DNA of 64,000 bases, taken from positions 18,872,722-18,936,721 of the forward strand of contig CM056383.1 in assembly GCA_029718625.1 (NCBI GenBank). The letters run 5' to 3'. The translations under genes were made by a program, and so were the position numbers. The stretch is from Synaphobranchus kaupii (Eukaryota > Chordata > Actinopteri > Anguilliformes > Synaphobranchidae). This document shows positions 55,731 to 64,000 of the stretch, piece after piece. Every line of letters starts with the position of its first letter. The first letter of the stretch is position 1. The notes under the pieces are model-generated. The model was not told the origin of the DNA. It worked only from the letters and a program-made list of their open reading frames with translations, and did not search any database.

Positions 55731-56743
55731 TCTTCATTTTTCTCTGCTTGCTGCTTCATTTTTTATCTGTCCATTACCTTCCCTCTCTCCACATGCTACT
55801 TACTCTTTCTGGCTGTGGCTTCCATCTATCTGCTACTTGAAGACAGTTTAAAAAACACAAAACCGCGTAAGAGAGCTGTGCTGTCAAGTGTAATGTAGCT
55901 ACACTTGGTTACAGGTTCAAGTCCAAAATCAGGCACTGTCATCATAGCCCTGACAAAGGTGAGCTTCAGAAAATAGCCAACTGTATAAATATAAAATATA
56001 ATATAAAAATAAGTAAACTGAACTATTTAATTCACCTTGGATTAAGTAATATAAGGACATAATGTGTTCAAAGCCACACAAGGAAAGGTGCGTAAGAAAA
56101 ACACTGAAGACGAATTACTGGAACATTGACTTACTGCTATACACACAGGTGTCCTTGTGACCTTACCGTTTTGTCTGTTTCAGTATTATTACACAAAGGG
56201 TATCATGATTTCTCTCTCAAAGGCATTCAGACAGCGGCCTCCACATGAAGCACATTATTTTACCCATTCATTTATCATTTATAATGGCTATTAAAGTAGC
56301 TGATGCGTGTATATAAACCTTCCCTACATTATAATATTTTCCTTGAAATCAGGTAAAAAGGGAGTAAACATCCATCCTCCTCTTCTCTGCTCTCTCTCTC
56401 TCTCTCTCTCTCTCATTCTTTCACTCACTCTCACAGTTTTCATTCAGGAACAGCACCCTCCCCCCAAATTCCGTCCATAATATATGAGCATTATTGTTTG
56501 CAACAGTACCAGTTGAGATAACATTGTCTTGGACAATACTTGAAGATTCTAACAAAATGAACCAATTTTGTTTCCTATTTCATACCCACAATGCATTGGT
56601 TAATAAATTATGAAATTTCAAATCCAACAGTACAAACGCTGCTAAAGCTAATCCCTTATTCCGTTTGCAAGGCAGCGGAGGGCAGTCTCAGAGCCATGGC
56701 CTATGACCAGAGTTAATTCAGCACCTTGGACAGCGTCCACTAT
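55731..56743. other. right flank of the satellite; intergenic
   Basis: After degenerate pyrimidine-rich sequence to about 55840 there is no supported gene. A CT microsatellite lies at 56389-56414. Confidence 0.45.
56389..56414. repeat. (CT)n microsatellite
   Basis: CT run of about 26 bases. Confidence 0.95.
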
Positions 56744-56883
56744 GTTTCCACGAGCCTGATCTCATAGAATTCGGCAATATGTACCGATTGTTAGTGTCTC
56801 AAAAAACGGTACCTGTTTCCGAATTTTGCACAAGCTAGGGGCTGTGATAGGCCGAAAACATCACGTATGAGGGTAGTAGTATA

Positions 56884-58398
56884 CACTACTCACAAAAAGT
56901 TAGGGATATTCGGCTTTCGGGTGAAATTTCAGGATGAACCTAAAATGCACTATAACCTTTACAGGTGAAATTAATTTGACCTTCTCTAAACTTTTGAATG
57001 CACATGTCCAACTATTCAATGTTTCAGTACTTTTTGCACAACTTGCTGTTCTCTAACAAGGAGCTGAACGGCAAAATTCACAACAGGTGTTTGATCCATG
57101 AATCGACCAATACATTTCCTGGTTCAATTAGAATTGGTATTTAAACAGTCCTCTTCATCATGCTGTTCACATTTTGACATCATGAGACCAAGACGACACC
57201 TAACAATTGATCAACAGTACCTCGCCATTCCGAGGCTTCAAACAGGATGTTCTCAGAGGGAAGTGGCCACTGAGCTTAGAGTGTCACAGAGTGTCATCAG
57301 CAGGTTGCAACAGAGATACAGAGAGACTGGAAGAGTCACAGAAAGGCATAGAAGTGGACGTCCTTTGGCCACATCCCACACTGATGACCGCTTCATTGTG
57401 AACAGTGCCCTGCGGAACCGGATGATGAATGCCACTCAACTCCAGGCACATTTAAGGGAGGTGAGAGGCACCCAAGTGTCACGTCAGACCATCAGCGTGG
57501 TCTGCGTGCTAGACGACCTGCAAGGGTACCTGACCACACCACCAGGCACAGGCGTCATCGTCTTGCATGGGCCAGGGAGCATTTACGCTGGACGAGGGAC
57601 CAGTGGGCCTCAGTGCTGTTCTCTGATGAAAGTCGATTCACGTTGAGCAGAAATGATGGCCGCCAACGATGTTGGAGACGTCAAGGAGAGCGCTATGCAT
57701 CAGCCACTGTTGTCACCAGACGGCCCTTTGGTGGTGGCGGTGTTACAGTGTGGGCAGGTGTGTCTAGTCAATACAGAACTGCCCTACACTTTGTGAATGG
57801 TACAGTGACAAGCCCATACTACCTGAACAACATCATTAATCCAGTCATTGTGCCCCTGCATGAACAACACAGGCCTAATTTCATCTTCATGGACGACAAT
57901 GCTCCAGCTCATCGAGGTCGCATCACTAGGGAAAGGCTGCTGGAGACTGGGGTACCTCAAATGGAGTGGCCTGCACTTTCTCCAGACCTGAATCCCATAG
58001 AAAACCTATGGGATCAGCTGACTCACCGTGTAGAGGCTCGTAACTCTGTACCCCAGAACCTCAATGACCTGAGGGCCGCCCTTCAAGAAGAGTGGGATGC
58101 CATGCCTCAGCAGACAATAAGTCGACTTGTGAACAGCATGAGACGTCGTTGTCAAGCTGTAATTGATGCTCAAGGGCACATGACAAGTTATTGAGACATT
58201 GACATTTTTGTTGTGGTATACCCACCACTGTTGTTGGCTTTTGTTTCAATAAATTGTTTGAGATGAGGAAATCACCATTGCATGCTTCTACTTAAATGCC
58301 CTACTTTCATGATACATATAATATCACTGTAGCGTGAACTTACATTTTCCATAAATTTCACCCGAAAGCCAAATATCCCTAACTTTTTGTGAGTAGTG
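56884..58398 (+). mobile_element. young Tc1-like transposon, 1515 bp, nearly complete
   Basis: TIRs CACTACTCACAAAAAGTTAG, then GGATATTCGGCTTTCGGGTGA, and the inverted right end agree over about 45 bp with one visible mismatch. TA flanks lie at 56882-56883 and 58399-58400. It encloses one transposase gene and an AATAAA (58248-58253). High TIR identity and an almost open transposase suggest recent activity. Confidence 0.92.
57182..58194 (+). pseudogene. Tc1-like DD34E transposase, one frameshift
   Basis: It cuts and pastes the enclosing element. The probable start is the ATG at 57182 (MRPRRHLTIDQQ), as usual in this family; an upstream in-frame ATG at 57098 would add a leader. The N-terminal HTH reads TGCSQREVATELRVSQSVIS, followed by RHRSGRP (GRPR-like linker). 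The catalytic domain has [16 protein letters not shown] and [12 protein letters not shown], with 34 residues between the second Asp and the Glu, so DD34E. C-terminal end [14 protein letters not shown], stop 58192-58194. The frame changes near 57490-57500: the first half reads to SRQTIS, whereas the expected [12 protein letters not shown] continuation is one frame away. This fits a small non-triplet deletion (inference). No other stop was seen in the correct frames. All three catalytic residues are intact, but the gene as read cannot make a full protein. Confidence 0.88.
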
Positions 58399-58763
58399 TA
58401 TGACGTCATGCGTCCCACTGCTTTTCTTGGCAAGACACACCCTGCGTGAGTTCGTGATTCCCGTACCCCACCCACAACCCCTAAACATAACCTCACAAGA
58501 GTTCACGTAACTTGGGCTCATGCCCAAACTGTTAAGATTTAAAGAATCTATATTTGCACAACTATATTTTTCTATCACAAGCTTCTCTCTCACTATGTAT
58601 CTTTCACAAAATCTCCTTACACTCTACAACTGAGCATTAGTCAGTAGTTCCCAGTACAGGCTCATGGGGGCGCTTTGCAAAATTCGGAAACAGGTACGGT
58701 TTTTTGAGACACTAACAATCGGTACATATTGCCGAATTAACATGAGATCAGGTTGGTTTCCAC

Positions 58764-59308
58764 TGAAGCCTTTAATACAGTATAGTCAGTGTGTCAGTTT
58801 ACAGGAGCCTTTCAATAAATATTAAGGGGTTTCAAGGAAATTATGTAATAATGGGGTGAGGGGAAAATAACTTTAATGTATTGTGTCTTTCTGTCCCAGC
58901 GAAAGTCTAAGTCAGATCAGCTGAGATGGGACTGGATATGTAAGTAAATAAATAAATAATGCATAAATAAGTAAGTAAATAAATAAATAAGCTAGATGTT
59001 GCTGAGTAATGACGATACAGTCAACATCAACACAACAGTTAACAAATCAAAACACTGTTTCCATAACAACGAGTTATGAGTTGGTGATAACCTGTCAAGC
59101 CAGTTTAATATGGTATTTAAAATTGGGAAAGGGGGCGGGGGGGTTGGGGGGGGGTGTCTACATAAACTCAGCCCTGAGTACTAGGCTTTCAGTTGTGCCC
59201 ACACCTCCACAACCCTTTATCCACAGTTTTGGCATGGGCCTATTATAACAGGGACCCTCTGTATCTTATGTGATCGGTATACTGGCCTGACATAATTCTG
59301 TCTGTTTT
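58764..59308. other. intergenic with AAAT/AAGT repeats
   Basis: No gene. AAAT-type tetranucleotide repeats lie at 58939-58990; a G-rich run lies near 59130-59152. Confidence 0.5.
58939..58990. repeat. imperfect (AAAT)n microsatellite
   Basis: AAAT/AAGT tetranucleotide tract of about 50 bases with a short interruption. Confidence 0.85.
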
Positions 59309-59312
59309 CAGG

Positions 59313-59533
59313 TACATTACATTACATTATAGGCATTTAGCAGACGCTCTTATCCAGAGCGACTTACACAACTTCTTATTACATTTATCCATTTATACAG
59401 CTGGATATATACTGAAGCAATTCAGGTTAAGCACCTTGCTCAAGGGTACAACGGCAGTGTCCTACCTGGGAATCGAACCTGCAACCTTTCGGTTACAAGT
59501 CCAGTTCCTTAACCATTATACTACACTGCCGCC
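59313..59533 (-). mobile_element. full-length tRNA-derived SINE with UnaL2-type tail
   Basis: Read on the minus strand: head GGCGGCAGTGTAGTATAATG with box A-like TAGTATAATGGTTAAGGAAC, box B GGTTCGATTCCC, a body, and the tail TCGCTCTGGATAAGAGCG with a perfect 6-bp stem and GGATA loop (59345-59361). TGTAA-type repeats close it. The tail matches the L2 LINE at 6446-6495, which supports LINE-driven mobility as shown for eel UnaSINE/UnaL2. It carries no protein; Pol III transcribed by analogy. Confidence 0.88.
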
Positions 59534-62212
59534 CAGTAGGCCCAGGTAGGCCCAGTCTGCTGAATCTGTCAACATCATGGCATACCTTTAAACTCTAAAT
59601 GCCCAGGAAGAAATGTCGAAGGCCAGAGGTGTCAGAATTTGCCCCAGCAAGCCCACTGACCCTCTGTTTTGTTTGTAACAGAAAAGCACTTTCCTTTGGA
59701 CCAGATGGACTGCTCGAGACAAAAAAAAACTGTTGTATTCAAAACCTGTAGACTTGAATCATTTTAATTAGCGCTTAGGGCTCCATGTGGCAATTTCTAA
59801 AGCCAAAGGCAAATGCAATGCCAAATAAATAGAACTAAATGTCTCTGAATTGAGAGATTTTTAAATTAAAATCTATGTCTAAAGTCCCACACTGTTCTCC
59901 GGTACTGAAGCTAAAGAGAGGTTTTTTGATGCAAGTGGAGACAGACATAATGAACATGCTGTCATCCAGTGTGACCTTCTCCTTGATACGTGCTCTTCAG
60001 AGATATTTGAAACCCAGGGAAGGACACTGTGGGACAACAGAGAGTTGCCATTTGAGTGAGCTTAAAGCTTGTATTTCATCTTTGCTCGCTGATTTTTAAG
60101 GATGATCGGGCTAATTCACTGTGCCCTGTATTACTTTTGGTGTCTCAGATTAAAAAGAAAGCCTGTTTATTAATGGAGGAGTATATTTTGTAATGGTGTC
60201 CACCAAATGTAGTACCTGCCTGGATTCAATAGTGTGTGCTAAGGGCAATACCCCATAGCGGCAACTAATGATGTTCTAAACTGGTCGTAAGATGTATATG
60301 TTTATAAATGAAAGTATTTGTTGAGACAAACTTTGTATCACAGCAAACTGTTCAGTGTAGAATTCACTCTGGTGGACTTTTAACTCTAATAGAGGAAATA
60401 GCTACCGTCACAACTGGACTCAATCCAATTGATTTTAGAGTCGAATTAACACTATGAATTTTGTCATGTATTATTTAATAAGATTTTCTGTCCATTCCTG
60501 ATCTGATACACTCGGATTAAAAGTGATCTCCAACAAATATTTCCATGCCAGCAGTGGAAACAGGATGTTCACGCCCTGAAAAGTATAGCAATATGGTAGT
60601 ACTAGTAACAGAGGCACAGGTCATTGGCTAAGATGTGGAATGACGCACGTTGAGATTTATTTCTTATTTATTTATTTATTTGCACTTTCTCCAAGCAGTT
60701 GATTAGCTCAATATGAAATTGTAGTGCTTTAATTTATATTTACTGACCGTACAATTCCAGCAATTAAACAATACTGTTTAGCAATGAGCAACCTTATTCT
60801 CAGTAGGCTATGTGAATTCTTTACCATATTCAGCGTGGAGCTTTCACAGACGATATGGAGATGACAGTCAGGGGATTGCATAAGTAACTGACAAGCCTAA
60901 TCGACAGGTAGCCGCAGTACAGAGCATGCCTGTCAGTGAATATTAATAATTATGAAAGTAAACTGAATTTTATGAAGCCCGTAATGGCTATATTGATATT
61001 CGTAGATTTCAGAATTAATTTAGACCCGTTAAATGAGAACCCCTAATTCAATCTAAAACCCATAATTCTATCTAAAACGAACTTAAGTTTCTGCAAAGTC
61101 ATCCTAAAAATAAATAAATATCATAAATTCACCTGTACCTCACCGTACAACATCGTTTCTGAATCGTTTGCACCACAAGTTGGGATAGTCTACATTATCA
61201 AGCAGCGGTCGGACACCGCTTGGCCGTGCGTAATTTGAAATGGTTATAGTCATTCGCTATTTGAACGTTTCCACAAATTATGAAAGCATCAAACAAATTT
61301 CATCGCGCCTTATACTACACATGTCACTCAAAGAAAACGCAATCGGCGATGATATATCGCCCGAGATTTTCATAAAACTGCAGTGAATTTAGCGGCGTTC
61401 AAAAAATAACCTGCATTTCACCGACGGTTAACAGATCTAAATGCCATCACAATAACTGTAGAATCAAATTCGGCAGACGCATTGCTCAGGGGTATAAACA
61501 TTATTTTGTGATTTAGGCAATACAATTTCAACCTGTAAATTCATGGCAATTCAAATATACGGGGGTTTCCGTAGATGTAGCTATGAAGGAAAAGACAACT
61601 AGTTTCACCTGGAAATACGACGTGACTCGAAATATGCCAAGTTTTCTGCTTGTTTCATTGCCTTTACCCCTCCTCGGAGTGTCAAAAATCACACCATACC
61701 CGATAAAGTTAAGTTGTTTTGGTAACTTACGTGTCACCCTTCAGCCATTTAATCAGTCGTCCAATTTAACCTGTTTCAACAACCAGCGGTCGACTCTTCA
61801 GCTACGGTGCAAAGCTTCTTCATTCCGACAAGCAGCTTGCGCTAAGCGGAGGCATCTGTCAGTAGGTAGATTCCAACATACCACTGGTTCGAAGGACCCA
61901 CGTACTGTGAGATTGCCGCGAGTCACTTCATGCGCAGTAGCTGACGAGTTACACATCGGCGTGCAACAGCTGAGGAGGTGCCTCACGCCCAGCTGCAGAA
62001 TGAGAATAACAAGGCAAAACAGTTAAGAAATAAATCCGTTTTTAAGACGGTGGGTTGTTAAAGCGCATCCAAAATGTGCGCTTTAGTTAGTGCGTTAGTG
62101 CGTGGAGTTTTATGAACACGCACTAAACGATATGGACATGGCAAATGCATCTCCTTCTGTTGTTTATTTGTGAAACTGAGACATTAAAAAGTAACAAGCT
62201 GGTAATTATACG
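59534..62212. other. intergenic; mildly CpG-richer stretch at about 61200-62030
   Basis: No gene could be supported. The CpG-containing interval and an open frame of 147 codons (61583-62026) could mark a promoter or first exon, but no family motif or conserved splice structure is visible. An ATTT microsatellite is at 60662-60682. Confidence 0.4.
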
Positions 62213-62345
62213 CAGAGCCGGCCCTAGGGTTTTGGTGGCCCTGGACGAGAATGTTGTTGTGGCCCCAGAGTGCTCCGACATAAATCACACAATTGAAGTG
62301 TGTGGCCCTAAACGACAGCATAGAGTGTTTATGCCAGCGGCCTGA
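62213..62345. mobile_element. possible hAT-type element end
   Basis: CAGAGCCGGCCCTAGGG at about 62212 resembles the terminal sequence of teleost hAT elements, but no matching inverted end or target duplication was found. Weak. Confidence 0.3.
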
Positions 62346-63443
62346 TTCTACGCAACACATCAAATAAGATTGTTATCAGAATCGCTTATTCTTTATCACT
62401 CATTAATTCTCTCACGTGTAACCCCCCGAGTCTGTTATGAATAAAACAAGGAGAGCAATCAGTCAACAGTAGATAATTTATCACATGATATATGCTGCAA
62501 TAAGTGCTCTCACCCTTATAATGGGAATAACAGGGAAAAACCATTGCTAAATGTACTTAATAATGTGAAACTCATTGGATCAGATTGGGTGTTACTACAC
62601 AAGGAAACGGGGGCATATAGCTACTGAACCAAATGATTGAAAGGCATGGGTAAATGAGTTGTAAGAATATATGCAAAGCCTTTGCTATTACATATGGGAC
62701 TCATTGATTTATTGAGCAAATAACATCAGAGCATGCATAGGTTCACATATAAAAATGCATCAGAGCCTTGGTACAGCAAGAAAGTTACTTTCTGAATAAT
62801 TCCGTTGGTCGCTACCAACATACACCGTGATTTGTGGAGATTCTATTTGTTTTCTACCAGCAACAGTGTCTAAGGCGATGGCATAGAACTTTGAAGTGCA
62901 AAGCAAATCAGGCAAGCCACCGCAGATCAAATTTCAACCTGGTCCTAAAGCAGCCAGCTTGACCAAAGATGGTGATGGTCCAGCACCCTATTAAGTGACG
63001 TTGCATTGATGTTTTCTTCTACTTACTACCTGTATTCCTCTGCTCGCATATAAAGGTTGTACAAGAAATGGAAGCGAGTGAACATTCATCCTTATTTATA
63101 ATAAAACATGTAATATTAATAACTTCACTTAACATTAAATTATGCTCTCTTGCAGCATTTGGCTCACACTGTACCTCCTTGAACTGCAGCATTTCATTTT
63201 ACAGTATGATTACACATCCTATCCATAAATTAAACAAATTTGTTGATGACTAATGGCTATGTGGCAAACTGTTTTGAGCAATGGTGTAAGTTTTTCTTTT
63301 TTGGGAGAGAGGGGGGGGTGGGGTATGTGTTTATGCTCATGTTCATGCTTGGGAATGTACATTTAATTACCATGGTGATCTGACATTGCTGCTAACAATC
63401 ATCTACTTAGTTCAAAATTAGGGTGTAATTTGTAACAGTTGTG
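62346..63443. other. intergenic, nothing recognised
   Basis: No gene or complete repeat supported. Confidence 0.45.
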
Positions 63444-63568
63444 ACAGTAAGTGGCAGATTTGCGACCTGCCCAGGGTGTATTCCTGCCTCTCGCCCAATG
63501 CATGCTGGGATAGGCTCCAGCCCCCACGACCCTGACCAGGGATAAGTGGGTTAGATAATGGATGGGTG
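63444..63568 (+). mobile_element. 5'-truncated copy of the SINE-like family at 35092
   Basis: Shares GCGACCTG(T/C)CCAGGG, TATTCCTGCCTCTCGCCCAA, TGCATGCTGGGATAGGCTCC, GACCCTGACCAGGGATAAGT and an ATGGATGGGTGGA tail with the 3' half of the element at 35092-35472. Confidence 0.75.
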
Positions 63569-64000
63569 GAAGCACGGGGTGGCAGATTTCACCTGCATCT
63601 TGAATACTTTATAAATGACAGACATGATTATGTAACATTCTCACTCCCGTCCTATTGTTCTCCGTGTTTTCCCTTTCCCCCTGTCTCGTGTTTGTCTCTC
63701 CATAGTCCGTTTTCCCCCTTGCTGCAGGTTGGGCGTGGTTTCCCGTTTGTGTCACTCTGTTTCACTGCACTTATCTCAGCCTATCCCATTTCCCCGTTTC
63801 GCATGCATTCCACACTCTCCGCTCTGTTAATCACTCTCGCATACATTCGCACGCGGCACCTAATTGATACCAATTAAATGTTTGCATTTAGTCACCCGGT
63901 GTTTTCTGTCCTGTGCCAGTTCATTAATGCTCATTGTCTGAAACCTCTGGTCCTGTCTAAGTCATAGTCTAGTTTGTTCTGTGCCGGCGTTTACTCGCCC
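63569..64000. other. unassigned, pyrimidine-rich, possibly an element running off the edge
   Basis: From about 63632 (TGTAACATTCTCACTCCCGT) the composition changes to C/T-rich with CpGs up to the window end. This could be the start of an LTR or another repeat, but no second end is available. Confidence 0.25.

Larger units (their letters stand above)
56752..58755. mobile_element. TIR element with 8-bp TSD, host of a Tc1 insertion
   Basis: Ends match in inverted orientation over about 75 bp: CCTGATCTCAT near 56755, AATTCGGCAATATGTACCGA at 56768, then TTGTTAGTGTCTCAAAAAAC; inverted copy at 58676-58752. GTTTCCAC at 56744-56751 and 58756-58763 is a perfect 8-bp target duplication. Without the inner Tc1 element the host element is only about 490 bp and has no coding capacity. 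The 8-bp TSD fits hAT or P-type transposons; the TIR sequence was not recognised. Confidence 0.75.

Noticed and set aside
36124..55851. Dozens of long plus-strand open frames (up to 569 codons) rich in Ser, Phe, Leu and Cys
   Set aside because: They are forced by the 20/16-bp satellite, occur in all three frames over the same DNA, repeat at the higher-order offsets and end at the TGA supplied by the ATTC monomer. No start context, splice sites or domain.
61583..62026. 147-codon frame as a real gene
   Set aside because: No recognised domain and no splice evidence; kept only as a weak observation about the CpG-richer interval.

Overview
This is a window of vertebrate, almost certainly teleost, nuclear DNA. 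The evidence is a spliced zinc-finger gene start, a single-exon serotonin receptor, many Tc1/mariner, hAT, LINE-L2 and tRNA-SINE sequences of the kinds common in bony fish, long AT-rich intergenic stretches and several microsatellites. The species cannot be named. An L2-type LINE tail with a GGATA stem-loop and TGTAA repeats is of the type described from the eel elements UnaL2/UnaSINE, but such tails occur in other teleosts too.

Host genes. Only two are supported, both on the minus strand. The first coding exon of a znf654-like gene lies at 77-202, and the rest of the gene runs off the left edge. An intact single-exon 5-HT1F receptor (htr1f) of 366 codons lies at 12644-13744. Read on the minus strand the order is htr1f then znf654, which is the order and orientation I recall for human 3p11 (HTR1F-ZNF654). 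This synteny supports both calls.

Region by region. 0-7.3 kb holds decayed Tc1-like copies, a foldback element, an internally deleted Tc1 copy with a SINE/LINE tail inside it, an L2 LINE inserted in a Tc1 transposase, and a small hAT MITE with perfect 8-bp target duplications. 7.3-12.6 kb is mostly AT-rich and featureless, apart from an 859-bp element with Sleeping Beauty-type IR/DR ends carrying foldback cargo. 12.6-13.8 kb is htr1f. 14-36 kb is intergenic, with SINE-like elements, a solo-LTR-like block with internal repeats (23.8-25.5 kb), a foldback element carrying an unrelated middle segment (26.5-27.2 kb), a hAT-derived pseudogene (27.8-29.6 kb), a strong hairpin (28.7-28.9 kb) and a three-layer nest of elements (33.4-34.3 kb).

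36.06-55.73 kb is one pyrimidine-rich satellite of about 19.7 kb. It is built from 20-bp and 16-bp monomers sharing the core TCTTTCTGTCTG, with segmental higher-order repeats of about 730, 738, 3064 and 3240 bp. All long reading frames inside it are by-products of the repeat. 56-64 kb holds a young, nearly intact Tc1-like transposon inserted inside another TIR element with 8-bp target duplications, a complete tRNA-derived SINE, and otherwise unassigned DNA.

No operon-like or multi-gene system is visible. The most unusual structure is the satellite and its mosaic higher-order organisation; next are the nested and foldback transposons.
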